Below, one piece after another: positions 26,478 through 35,387 of a DNA stretch of 47,273 bases. A program made the translations under genes and the position numbers. Source of the DNA: Candidatus Cloacimonadota bacterium (GTDB taxonomy: Bacteria > Cloacimonadota > Cloacimonadia > Cloacimonadales > JAJBBL01); contig JAHYIR010000014.1 of assembly GCA_019429305.1 (NCBI GenBank), forward strand, positions 1-47,273, written 5' to 3'. The notes below the pieces were generated by a model. It did no database searches and had not been told where the DNA came from. It saw only the letters and a list, made by a program, of their open reading frames with translations. Each line of letters begins with the position of its first letter. The first letter of the stretch is position 1.

Positions 26478-29400
26478 CTAATCTAACATAGCCCGATATT
26501 CTGCTGCTTTTACCTCATTGCCCATTTTTTCGTAAGCAGAAGCCATATTCTTACATATCTTTATCGTATCGGGATGCTTTAGACCAAACACTTCGTTATT
26601 TATTGAAAATGCTTGTTCATAGTGTTCTACTGCCTTGAGGTAATCTTTTTTATCAAAGTAATCATTCCCTATGGCATAAAAACAACAACCGGTAGTCGGG
26701 TGACGTTCTCCTAGTATTTTTTTAATAGGAGTTAATGCCTGTAGATGATATTCTAATGCTCTGTCGAAGTTACACATAGAGTAGTAAACATCACCAATAT
26801 TGAAATGAGTCATAATAGTATCAGGATGGTTTTCTCCCATAATCTCTTTCTGGATTACATATTCCTGCTCATAGTATTTTAGAGCGGTTTTCAAATTACC
26901 TTGTGCTAAATGAGCTTCTCCTAAAGCAGCGAGACAAGCAGCAGTATGGGGATGCTTATCACCAACTACCAATCTCATTATCGCCAATGCTTTCTCGCCA
27001 TTCATCACTGCTCGATCATAATCTTTTTTACGGTTTAAAGCCAAACTAAAAATAGCATGATCCGCAGCAGTATTTATATGCTGTTCTCCAAAAAGCTCTT
27101 TATCTATCTGGAGGGCTTTTTCTAAACTAACCAATGCTTCATCATAAAGACCTTTATCAATATAAGCTCTCCCGATGCTTCTCATACAACTTGCAGTCAT
27201 AATGTGCTTATCGCCAAACACTTCTTCACTTATAGATAACGATAGTTTAAAACTATCGATAGCTTTTTCAATCTCTCCGAGTCCATAATATATGTGACCA
27301 ATATTGTGATGTGTTCTGGCAGTTTCTCTATTCCGTTCACCCAGTGCCTCTCTCTGGATTGATAGAGCTTGCTCCATATATTTTATCGCTTCTTTGTCGT
27401 CACCCTTTTCAGCATAGTATATGCTGATGTTGTTGAGAGATTTAGCAATATCCGGATGCCTGTCTCCTAATATCTCTTTGTCTATGTTAAGCGATTGTTC
27501 AAAATATCTCAGTGCAGTATCAAAGTCACCTTTCTGAAGATATACTGCTCCAATGTTATGAATGGTTTTAGCATAATCTTCGTGTCTTTCGCCAAAAAGG
27601 TCTTTGAGAATAGACTCTGATTTTGCTAAGTAAGATAATGCCTGGTCATATTTTCCTGTATCAGAATAGACATTGCCAATACTACAATACGCTATAGAAG
27701 TATCCTTGCTTTTCTCACCTGATGTTTCTTTCCAGATAGATAAGGCTTTTTCGTAATGTGACAGAGCTTGCTCGAACTCCCCCTTAAATGCATAGATCAA
27801 GCCGATGTTTTGATAAACGGATGCAGTATCACTACTTTGCTCACCGTCAAACTCTTGGCGAATATCCAATGCATCTTCAAAACAGTTCATTGCCTGATCG
27901 TATTCGCTTTTATCTCTGTAAACGACTCCGATACCGTTCAAACTTTCTGCTACGTCCGGATGCCGATCACCCAAAATATCCTTCCTGATTGCTAAAGACT
28001 TTTCTAAAAAGTGTAATGCTTTTTCATATTCTGCTTTGCTGCTGTAAACGCTACCGATGCCGAACAAAATCCAGGCAGTATCCTCGTTCTGTTCTCCGTA
28101 ATTCTCTAATTGGATAGACAAAGCTTGCTCATAATTAACTAATGATTGGTTATAGTTGGTTAGAGTGTAGTAAGCTAAGCCCAAATAATTGTAAATCCTG
28201 ACGATCTCAGTGTATCGATCGCCTAAATGTTCTTGAGCAATCTTCAATGCAGATTGATAATAATCGATACTCGTAGCAAGGTGATTTTTCTCCATTTCAT
28301 AGTTGCCAGTTTTTTCGTGATAATCAATCGCCTTAGCCCAAATATCAGCTTTAGAGTAATGTTCGGCGATCTCAGCATATTTAGTTCTGTCTTCCGGATA
28401 GAGTTTCTCCATTATCTCACCAGCGAGACGGTGTAATTTCTTGAGCTGTTTCTTGAGCTGCATGTTATAAACAGTTTCTCTTAAAAGAGCATGACTGAAA
28501 ATATATTTTATCTCACTCAAGGCATACCAGATGTGCTCCTGTTCACCATAGTGCAGTTGGCTCTTGACGATCAGTTCATTCATATCATCGGGACGGTGTT
28601 CCATGGTCTCTATCATTTTACAGAGTACTGCTACGGCAAACTCCAGCCCTAAGACACTGGCTGTCTGCACGGTCTGTTTCAACTCAGCATCTAAACGGTC
28701 TAATCTCGCTACAATCACTGCCTGTACCTCTTTTGGGAGTTCTGCTGTCTGATCTTTCAGGTAGTAAATGTTATCACGTACTTCGAACTTCTCAGTTTCC
28801 TGCAGATATTGTGTAAGTTGCTCTACGATAAAGGGATTGCCTTGAGAAATAGAATAGACATAATCGACAATATCAGATGCCAGATCTTTTTTCAAAATCG
28901 ATACCATTAAATCTTGAGCTTGTGTCTGATCAAGTCCGACAAGCTGAATGGTCTCTGTCAAGACATCAGGATCTAGTTTGATCTGCGGATTGGTGCCGTC
29001 ATCAAGCACACGAGAGTTAAGAATTAACTTGAAAGGGATAGCTGCTGCTCTGCGGGTCAGTATCTGCAGAGTATTTGCTGATTCCTGATCCAGCCAATGC
29101 AAGTCTTCAATAACCAGTATGACCGGTTTGACTGAGCAAAAGATCTCTAAGAGAGATTTGAGAGCAAAACCTTTGACTGCCGGTCTGTATCTGGGGTCCA
29201 GATTGGCATAGATACTCCCTTCCCACTCCAGCCCTATAAGTCCGGCAAGTATAGACTCGATCCTGTCTATCTCCAGCAGCTTTGTGTTCGGTATCTTTAA
29301 TTGCTTCATCCTCTTTTTGAACTCTGCCCAGTTATGGCGGAAGTCTTTTCTGCGTTCTGTAATACTACCGGTCATCTTTGTGGTAAGTAACTGTCTAATC

Positions 29401-30818
29401 CAGTGACTAAAAGGGTTTAGGGGTTGCCGGTGAATAGAATCGGTCTTTAATGTAAAACACTGAGCTTTGTCTCCCATCTTCTTTTGCAGTTCATAACTTA
29501 ATCTTGATTTACCCTGTCCCGCTTCACCGTAAAGGTAAGTGACACCGGCAAACTTTCCCTGCCAGAGAACTTCGCAAGTTTCTGCCAATTTGTTCAGTTC
29601 TGTTATCCTGCCAATAAACTCAGTACGATAACCCGATGCAGATTGCCACTCTACTTTAGGGAGCAGGCGGAAGGTTTTGATCGGCTTAGGAAATCCTTTG
29701 AACTCTACCCATCCTAAGTTTTCATAGGTAATGCCATTACTCGTTTCAGTGCGGATATAATTGTCAGCCCAAACATCACCCCATCCGGCTCTCTGCATAT
29801 AACGGTAAGCCAGATTAACAGCCATACCGATAGCGGTATAATCTCCCCGTCTGCGAGAGCCAATGAAGCCGGTAAAGGACTTTCCGTAAGATAATCCTAC
29901 CCTAACATTCTTTTTACATAGCGACTGGAGTTCAATAGCGAAATCGACAGCTCTGGTAGCTCTCTTTTCATAAGCAACAGGTGCTCCAAACAAAACTAAG
30001 GCGATCCATCCCTTATCCGAGCACTCGATATTGTTAAAATAACCGCCATACTTCTCACAAAGGTTAATGATCCTGCCGATTTGCTTGTCATTGGGTACGG
30101 CTAAGTTGATGAAGCAGGAGAGTACATCCCGGAACTCACCATCAATTTTCAGATCAAGGATCTGCTTGGGGATAAATAATTTCTGAGACAAACAGCTGAG
30201 GGATTTATCGGCTAATGTTTCAGGTAATTCGGATTTTTCTAAGATATTGTATCGTTTATCTATTTTAGCAGTAGTGATATTCTTTTTATCAACTGCAGAG
30301 AGAATATTTTGTTCTATTACTACCTGATTCTCTGCTGATCGTTTTCTCGCTTCCACTGCTCTATTGAATCCATCCCCACAAAACCAGTAGGCAAATTTCT
30401 CTTTGGCAGGGATAATGTTCCATCTGACCTTGCCTTTAGCTAAACCTATACTGGCGGATACTTCAAAATCACCAAATTCAGTCTTTTGCAGCCCACTCTT
30501 CAAAAAGAAATCCCTAATGCTAAGTGCAGCATTTAAGGGTCTATCTGCTCCATTATTAAGAAAAACTGCTGTGAATGAGTCTCCGGCAAAGACAGCAATG
30601 AAACCGCCACGCTTCCGTATTGCCTCTATTGATGGCGTAAAGATGGCATTAATAACATTGATCAATACCTCTGTGCTCTCTTCAGATTGCTTCATCAGAG
30701 TATGGGTGAGTTGGGCAAAACCTTTCAGATCAACATTCAAAACATAAGCATCAAAACTCCCTTTAAAGTCTTTCTCTCTTGCCTTCCTTAGAATAAAATC
30801 GGGAACTAAACAACGCAT
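26478..30818 (-). CDS. Soluble adenylyl cyclase-like protein: two cyclase domains, AAA-type ATPase, about 14 TPRs (catalytic residues retained)
   Basis: The 1446-aa protein has the architecture of mammalian soluble adenylyl cyclase (sAC, ADCY10). C1 (about 20-190) contains the metal aspartates D30 (VLNVDLKGF) and D80 (FAGDSFTAVF). C2 (about 228-390) contains K269 (CSDKGW), T328 and the transition-state pair N335/R339 (TAIGMAVNLAYR), corresponding to sAC D47, D99, K334, T405, N412 and R416. The K/T pair predicts ATP to cAMP. A P-loop ATPase follows (Walker A GEAGQGKS, 431-438; Walker B VILVIEDLHWLD, about 563), then kinesin-light-chain-type TPRs (G-D/E-x-H-P-x-TA) to the end. There is no signal peptide; GGGAGGCGAT precedes the ATG. 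Family assignment is strong; activity is inferred. Confidence 0.93.
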   Translation of the reverse strand: MRCLVPDFILRKAREKDFKGSFDAYVLNVDLKGFAQLTHTLMKQSEESTEVLINVINAIFTPSIEAIRKRGGFIAVFAGDSFTAVFLNNGADRPLNAALSIRDFFLKSGLQKTEFGDFEVSASIGLAKGKVRWNIIPAKEKFAYWFCGDGFNRAVEARKRSAENQVVIEQNILSAVDKKNITTAKIDKRYNILEKSELPETLADKSLSCLSQKLFIPKQILDLKIDGEFRDVLSCFINLAVPNDKQIGRIINLCEKYGGYFNNIECSDKGWIALVLFGAPVAYEKRATRAVDFAIELQSLCKKNVRVGLSYGKSFTGFIGSRRRGDYTAIGMAVNLAYRYMQRAGWGDVWADNYIRTETSNGITYENLGWVEFKGFPKPIKTFRLLPKVEWQSASGYRTEFIGRITELNKLAETCEVLWQGKFAGVTYLYGEAGQGKSRLSYELQKKMGDKAQCFTLKTDSIHRQPLNPFSHWIRQLLTTKMTGSITERRKDFRHNWAEFKKRMKQLKIPNTKLLEIDRIESILAGLIGLEWEGSIYANLDPRYRPAVKGFALKSLLEIFCSVKPVILVIEDLHWLDQESANTLQILTRRAAAIPFKLILNSRVLDDGTNPQIKLDPDVLTETIQLVGLDQTQAQDLMVSILKKDLASDIVDYVYSISQGNPFIVEQLTQYLQETEKFEVRDNIYYLKDQTAELPKEVQAVIVARLDRLDAELKQTVQTASVLGLEFAVAVLCKMIETMEHRPDDMNELIVKSQLHYGEQEHIWYALSEIKYIFSHALLRETVYNMQLKKQLKKLHRLAGEIMEKLYPEDRTKYAEIAEHYSKADIWAKAIDYHEKTGNYEMEKNHLATSIDYYQSALKIAQEHLGDRYTEIVRIYNYLGLAYYTLTNYNQSLVNYEQALSIQLENYGEQNEDTAWILFGIGSVYSSKAEYEKALHFLEKSLAIRKDILGDRHPDVAESLNGIGVVYRDKSEYDQAMNCFEDALDIRQEFDGEQSSDTASVYQNIGLIYAFKGEFEQALSHYEKALSIWKETSGEKSKDTSIAYCSIGNVYSDTGKYDQALSYLAKSESILKDLFGERHEDYAKTIHNIGAVYLQKGDFDTALRYFEQSLNIDKEILGDRHPDIAKSLNNISIYYAEKGDDKEAIKYMEQALSIQREALGERNRETARTHHNIGHIYYGLGEIEKAIDSFKLSLSISEEVFGDKHIMTASCMRSIGRAYIDKGLYDEALVSLEKALQIDKELFGEQHINTAADHAIFSLALNRKKDYDRAVMNGEKALAIMRLVVGDKHPHTAACLAALGEAHLAQGNLKTALKYYEQEYVIQKEIMGENHPDTIMTHFNIGDVYYSMCNFDRALEYHLQALTPIKKILGERHPTTGCCFYAIGNDYFDKKDYLKAVEHYEQAFSINNEVFGLKHPDTIKICKNMASAYEKMGNEVKAAEYRAMLD

Positions 30819-30989
30819 ATCGCCTCCCTATCATATCCTTCTAATCTCAAAATTCCCTCAAATTATTACTAATATTTTCTAATAAATCTGTAAAGCTATA
30901 TTTTTTTAAGTTGAAATATTGCTGACTGATAGATGTTACGACAATACTAATGAAACTATAAATGTCCTTGTATCAATCAATGCAGTATT

Positions 30990-31139
30990 CTAACTTAGTT
31001 TTGCAGTAATCATATGTTTCCTGTTTTCTCTTTGCTTTACAGAGCAAATCACATTACCTTCTGTAACAAACTCGGTCTTGATCTCTGCTGCTAACATTAT
31101 ACTATTCAACTCCTCAGTTTTTTTGTTGGTTGTCATCAT
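30990..31139 (-). CDS. Possible 49-aa protein of unknown function
   Basis: An open frame runs from tandem ATGs (31137-31139 and 31134-31136) to TAG at 30990. The product begins MMTTNKKTEELNSIM and is basic near the end (KQRENRKHM). No ribosome site is visible. Its first 15 codons lie in the duplicated cassette; the other copy (32212-32259, minus) reads VKITENELEILNSIMK and then stops. It may be a remnant of a divergently transcribed gene. Confidence 0.25.
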   Translation of the reverse strand: MMTTNKKTEELNSIMLAAEIKTEFVTEGNVICSVKQRENRKHMITAKLS

Positions 31140-31263
31140 ATATCACTTGACCAAAAAGCGGGAATAATGTCGTCCTGGGCATTCGTAAAGTATAAGAATA
31201 AAGAAATAGAGGTTTGGAATGAAAATTAACAGAGTTATCCTGATTCTACTTCTATGTAGTATG
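31094..31263 (+). repeat. Direct repeat copy A (promoter plus signal-peptide start)
   Basis: It aligns without gaps to 32212-32381 (constant offset 1118). From 31133 on, I count 14 mismatches in 131 positions, including 59 identical bases (31185-31243). Upstream it fades to about two-thirds identity. It includes CTTGACC and the ribosome site GAGGTTTGG. Confidence 0.9.
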
Positions 31264-31354
31264 AGACGGCAGGAATGATAACGGAAGAACGATACTCTCC
31301 GGCGTTTATTTCTCTAATCTTGTAACAGAGAGTAATAAATATCTAAACAAGTAA
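31219..31354 (+). pseudogene. Gutted secreted-protein gene: signal-peptide start joined to a sorting tail
   Basis: The ATG at 31219 opens MKINRVILILLLCSM, the signal-peptide start shared with the gene at 32337, but a stop follows at 31276-31278. In the +1 frame the sequence reads GRNDNGRTILSGVYFSNL, then VTESNKYLNK and stop (31352-31354), the end of a FlgD/Por-type sorting domain (compare LPSGTYFYQL...KMLLLK of the GLUG protein). The whole functional middle is gone, so only the first 15 or so and last 29 codons remain, out of frame with each other. This is best explained by an internal deletion. Confidence 0.75.
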
Positions 31355-31505
31355 GATGCTCTAGCTTAAGTGATTTTTAAAAGTTAAACCCCAAGCACAC
31401 GCTATTGGGTTAGTTGTTGGGATGTGGTTACCAAAAAACATTTGACTATCTGATCCATTCATATTTTCGTCTCAGGAAAAGCATTATGAGAATCGGATCA
31501 GAAAC

Positions 31506-32138
31506 ATGATATGTCCCTTATGTGAAAGAGACACCGACAAGATCGTTTCATCAGAGATAGATAAGCGTCTCTACTACCTCTGTGAGAACTGCTTGCTCAT
31601 CTTTGCCGATCTACAACACCATCTGACTCCGAAAGCTGAAGCAGCACGCTATAAAACACATAACAACAGCATCAACGAGTCGGGATATGTCAATTTTCTC
31701 AATCGTTTAGTTAAACCGCTCCTACCTCTCCTGAACGAAAGAATGCTCGGGCTCGATTATGGCTGCGGTCCGGTACCAACCCTCTCACTCCTTCTCAAAA
31801 TGGAGGGGATAGAATGTGAGGATTACGACCCCTTTTTTGTCAGAAGGATACTTGATAAAAAGTACGATTTCATCCTCTCAACAGAATGTTTCGAGCATTT
31901 CCATAAACCCAAAAGTGAACTGCAAAAAATATCCAAACTACTGAAAAAGGGTGGTTATCTTGGTATAATGACTGAGCTATATTCATCGCTTTCGCAATTC
32001 AAAGAATGGTATTATGTTAAAGACCACACTCATGTAGTTTTCTATCACATCAAGACCATCAGTTTTATCTGCGAAAACTATCAGTACGAACTGGTCTGGC
32101 ACGATAACCATAGGGTATTTATCCTCAGAAAGCTATGA
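31506..32138 (+). CDS. SAM-dependent methyltransferase with N-terminal zinc ribbon
   Basis: The 210-aa protein has four N-terminal cysteines (MICPLCERD...YLCENCLLI; C3, C6, C27, C30) forming a zinc ribbon. A class I methyltransferase fold follows: motif I LGLDYGCGPVPTLSLL (about 79-94), acidic beta-2 (EDYDPFF), FILSTECFEHF (motif post-I, about 118-128) and LKKGGYLGIMTE. The architecture resembles Methyltransf_23-type enzymes that modify small molecules or sugars. The substrate is unknown. The ribosome site is weak (CGGATC). It lies between the two copies of the direct repeat. Confidence 0.85.
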   Translation: MICPLCERDTDKIVSSEIDKRLYYLCENCLLIFADLQHHLTPKAEAARYKTHNNSINESGYVNFLNRLVKPLLPLLNERMLGLDYGCGPVPTLSLLLKMEGIECEDYDPFFVRRILDKKYDFILSTECFEHFHKPKSELQKISKLLKKGGYLGIMTELYSSLSQFKEWYYVKDHTHVVFYHIKTISFICENYQYELVWHDNHRVFILRKL

Positions 32139-32211
32139 TCTTATAATGTAGTGAAGCGGTTATTTTTCAACCTATAGATATACAAACTTCCTGAAGCACT
32201 AAATTCTTACT

Positions 32212-32381
32212 TCATTATGCTATTCAATATCTCAAGTTCATTTTCAGTTATCTTCACATAACACTTGACCCAAAAGCGTGAATAATGTCGTCCTGGACAC
32301 TAGTAAAGTATAAGAATAAAGAAATAGAGGTTTGGAATGAAAATTAACAGAGTTATCCTGAGTCTTCTAATATGTGGGATG
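32212..32381 (+). repeat. Direct repeat copy B (promoter plus signal-peptide start of PNGase F-like gene)
   Basis: It is the partner of 31094-31263. It ends inside the signal peptide of the gene at 32337, so that gene and the relic share promoter, leader, ribosome site and about 12 codons. Confidence 0.9.
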
Positions 32382-33983
32382 TTGTTACTTTTTCCTGAGG
32401 TAAAAGTGCACTCTGAAACAAACAGTTCTCTTATTGAATCAATAAGGTTATTCAATTTTGAGGGTAATTTGCCGCCTCTGGTTAGTGATGAATATATCAT
32501 CATTGTGGATGGCAGGCGGGCTAAAAATCATAATAACGCAGTACTTTTTTCTCAGGTTATTGATGATTCTGCTGAGATTGAGAGATACAGCTTTCATTTA
32601 CATATAACACCCGGTGCGGAGGGGGCAGGTCTTGCTCTGATCGATCTCGAGCATACCGGCGATGATACACTCTCCTATAAAGCTCTATCCTGGGAACAGC
32701 CTAATTTTACCGGTTCGTTTGGGTTAGGGTTTGATGTTTATAATCCCCGAACTTCCCATTGGTTTGATGAAAACGGAAATTTCTATGGTCGGGAAGAGAG
32801 GGAGATCTCACTGCACTGGGATAACCGGGAGGTTTTCAAGATGCTTTCGCCCATAGAATTTAGATCAGATCCTCTCGAGTTTGATTTTGTCGAATGCGAT
32901 CTGATGATCAGGTATGTCGTGGCAGGCGCAGAGATATCCCTCTACCTGAAAGAGGAATTGATCATTGATAGCTATTTTATTCCGGGGATGGTGCAATATC
33001 ATAAATCTCCCGTTTTTGGCGCTTCAATTGGGGAGTTAACCACGACTGTCATAATCAAGGATTTTGAGATATCAACAGAGGGTCAGAAATCGGAGTTTGC
33101 TCATTTAGCCCGAATTGATCTCTTGCAGGATGAAGTTTTTCATGCCGGAAGGCGCAATATGTCCTCTACAGTTGACTTTCAGGAAATACCCGAAGGTAAT
33201 CACAGAGTTATTATGACTCTTGATCTCGGTGCTCCCGAGGGTGGCTTTTCAGCTTGGGATGTCGGAGCTGCTATTTTCTTGATCGACTCTGACTCTATCC
33301 GTTATGAGGTCTGCAGATATATCACCCCCTACAACAGAGGTTATATCTGGGAGTTCGATGTCTCACATTTTTTGCCGCTGTTTCAGGATGAGAAAGGGCT
33401 CTATGCTGAAGTTAATACCTGGGAAGCAGTAGCAGAAGATCCCGGAGAGCAAAAAGGATGGAAGGTTACGACGTTTCTCGATTTCTATACAGAGAATCAG
33501 GGCTTGGAACCGTTCTATGTGGAAAATCTCTGGAGTGGCTATCTGGAATATGGAAATCCCGAAGATCCGATAGAGAATAAGTTACCGGAGATAAGGGTAG
33601 CAGTACCTTCAGAAGCACGGTCAGGCAGATTACGGATCGTTGTTACAGGTCACGGTATGGGTCCGAATACAGGTGGGGCAGGGGAGTTTATGCCGGCAGA
33701 AAGGACGGTTATAATCAATGGAGTCGAGTTTACCGATCTTCTCTGGAACAGAGACTGCTATCTCAATCCCGTTAGACCACAGGATGGAACCTGGAAGTTT
33801 GACAGAGCCGGTTGGGCACCGGGAAGCATAGTAAATGCCTGGGAAATTGATCTTACAGAATTTGTTCAGAGTTCTGATGAATTGAGTTTACAATACATTC
33901 CAATGGAATACCTAAATGAGAACAGGGGAGATCATCACCCTGCACATCATCTCTTTGAGTCTCAGATAATATTCTTCAAATGA
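32337..33983 (+). CDS. Secreted PNGase F-like protein
   Basis: The 548-aa protein has a signal peptide (about 1-26, ending near KVHS). A concanavalin/LamG-like sheet domain follows (about 35-250; AGLALIDLEH, FGLGFDVYNPRTSHWFD). The C-terminal half (about 260-545) has the two-jelly-roll layout of peptide-N-glycosidase F: VTGHGMGPNTGGAGEFMP, then CYLNPVRPQDGTWKFDRAGW with APG, the conserved core of the PNGase F C-terminal domain. PNGase F removes N-glycans from glycoproteins. I cannot verify its catalytic Asp/Glu residues here, so 'related fold' is safer than 'glycosidase'. There is no sorting tail. It is read from the duplicated promoter and converges with gatD. Confidence 0.8.
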   Translation: MKINRVILSLLICGMLLLFPEVKVHSETNSSLIESIRLFNFEGNLPPLVSDEYIIIVDGRRAKNHNNAVLFSQVIDDSAEIERYSFHLHITPGAEGAGLALIDLEHTGDDTLSYKALSWEQPNFTGSFGLGFDVYNPRTSHWFDENGNFYGREEREISLHWDNREVFKMLSPIEFRSDPLEFDFVECDLMIRYVVAGAEISLYLKEELIIDSYFIPGMVQYHKSPVFGASIGELTTTVIIKDFEISTEGQKSEFAHLARIDLLQDEVFHAGRRNMSSTVDFQEIPEGNHRVIMTLDLGAPEGGFSAWDVGAAIFLIDSDSIRYEVCRYITPYNRGYIWEFDVSHFLPLFQDEKGLYAEVNTWEAVAEDPGEQKGWKVTTFLDFYTENQGLEPFYVENLWSGYLEYGNPEDPIENKLPEIRVAVPSEARSGRLRIVVTGHGMGPNTGGAGEFMPAERTVIINGVEFTDLLWNRDCYLNPVRPQDGTWKFDRAGWAPGSIVNAWEIDLTEFVQSSDELSLQYIPMEYLNENRGDHHPAHHLFESQIIFFK

Positions 33984-34004
33984 TAGAAGAATAAAAGTTT
34001 CTTC

Positions 34005-35387
34005 CTATTTATGAAACTTCCTGATGAACTCTTCCACTTCGGGGATGCCCCCCTGATATATCAGGTACCCGTTATACGGCTCTCCGGCTGTAATATCTCG
34101 TGCTACAGGGGTTAGCATCATTCTCCTCACCTCTTCAGGATCGTCTGTCTGCCCCAATACCCAGCCAAGTTTAATGTATGCTGTTTCCGGGAGCATATTT
34201 TCTGCCGGAACGATCCCATAACTCATCAAGTCACGACCTGTATCATAGACAAACATATGCACAAAACCCCAGAGTGTCTGGACGGTCATATAGATGTGGA
34301 TACCTTTGGCAATTGCTCTTTTTATTGCAGGATAGAGCGGTTTGTTGATATGTCCCAGTCCGGTTCCGATGATAATGATACCCTTATACCTGTTATCTGT
34401 CAGGGAATCGATCATATCGGGGTGCATATTGGGATAATAGTAAACCATGGCAACCCGTTCTTCAAAGTAGGGCAAAACTTTTACTTTCCGGTCTTTACGA
34501 CGCAGATTGTAATCACTCTTTATCGGTTTGATCTCACCGAGTTTTACTGTCGCCAGAGGTGTATCACCAATAGTTCTGAAAGTCGAGCGGTAAGAGGAGT
34601 GCATCTTTCTTACCCTTGTGCCCTGATGGAGTAATCCATATTCATCACTGGTAGGTCCGAACATGCAAACCAACACCTCAGCTATATCGGAATTTCCTGC
34701 TGTATAGGCTGCGTGCATCAGGTTTAATGCCGCATCGGAGGAGGGGCGGTCAGAAGATCTTTGAGAACCGACCATCACAACAGGGATAGGTAGATCCTGC
34801 AACATATATGACAGGGCAGCAGATGTGTAGTGCATGGTATCTGTTCCGTGACCGATTATAATACCGTCAACACCCTTTTCTATCTCTTCACCGATAGAGA
34901 TTGCCAGTTTTTTATACTGCTCAGGCCCCATATTCTCAGAAAAAACCGCAAAGAGTTTTTCAGTCTCCAGGTTACAGATATCTGCCAATTCAGGGACAGC
35001 ACCGTATAACTCTCCCGGTGAGAAAGCAGGTATAACCGCACCAGTTCTATAATCCAATCTCGATGCTATCGTACCACCAGTACCGAGGAGTTTTACTTTC
35101 GGCAGTCCCGGTGTATAGGGGAATTCCTTCTCGGGGATCTTATAATGTGCCTCTTTGAAACTATCCTCTCTCATACTGGTTATTGTCTCGATGTCTATGC
35201 CAACATTATAACCGGTCGGGAGTTTGATAACTATATGCCGGTCATCATCAGTCTCCGATCTCGGCAGGATTATCCCCTGAAACTTTCCCCGGGTGGTTTC
35301 AATCGTACAATTTCCCCAGACTCTCATCTTGAAGGATTTCAGTAATTCTAACGCTCTGCCCTGGTAACCTTTGAAATAATCAAGCAT
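34005..35387 (-). CDS. gatD: Glu-tRNA(Gln) amidotransferase subunit D (archaeal type)
   Basis: The 460-aa glutaminase subunit of GatDE releases ammonia for amidation of Glu-tRNA(Gln). After an N-terminal beta-barrel (about 20-90, typical of GatD and absent from plain asparaginases) it has the L-asparaginase-type core. The catalytic threonines are in GTGGTIASR (about 102-110) and IIGHGTDTMHYTSAAL (about 177-192); GSQRSSDRPSSDAALN follows. Length equals archaeal GatD. Its start overlaps the gatE stop by 8 bp, so the subunits are translated together. A bacterial asparaginase would be about 330 aa and would lack both the N-domain and the partner. Confidence 0.95.
   Translation of the reverse strand: MLDYFKGYQGRALELLKSFKMRVWGNCTIETTRGKFQGIILPRSETDDDRHIVIKLPTGYNVGIDIETITSMREDSFKEAHYKIPEKEFPYTPGLPKVKLLGTGGTIASRLDYRTGAVIPAFSPGELYGAVPELADICNLETEKLFAVFSENMGPEQYKKLAISIGEEIEKGVDGIIIGHGTDTMHYTSAALSYMLQDLPIPVVMVGSQRSSDRPSSDAALNLMHAAYTAGNSDIAEVLVCMFGPTSDEYGLLHQGTRVRKMHSSYRSTFRTIGDTPLATVKLGEIKPIKSDYNLRRKDRKVKVLPYFEERVAMVYYYPNMHPDMIDSLTDNRYKGIIIIGTGLGHINKPLYPAIKRAIAKGIHIYMTVQTLWGFVHMFVYDTGRDLMSYGIVPAENMLPETAYIKLGWVLGQTDDPEEVRRMMLTPVARDITAGEPYNGYLIYQGGIPEVEEFIRKFHK

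Larger units (their letters stand above)
30819..31505. other. 687-bp region with decayed genes between cyclase 1 and the methyltransferase
   Basis: The region holds a possible small ORF (30990-31139, minus), one copy of a duplicated promoter/signal-peptide cassette (31094-31263) and the relic gene at 31219-31354. Nothing recognisable is left in 30840-30985 or 31355-31505. Confidence 0.5.

Noticed and set aside
34005-35387. Ordinary L-asparaginase
   Set aside because: The N-terminal GatD domain, the 460-aa length and the 8-bp overlap with gatE identify GatD.
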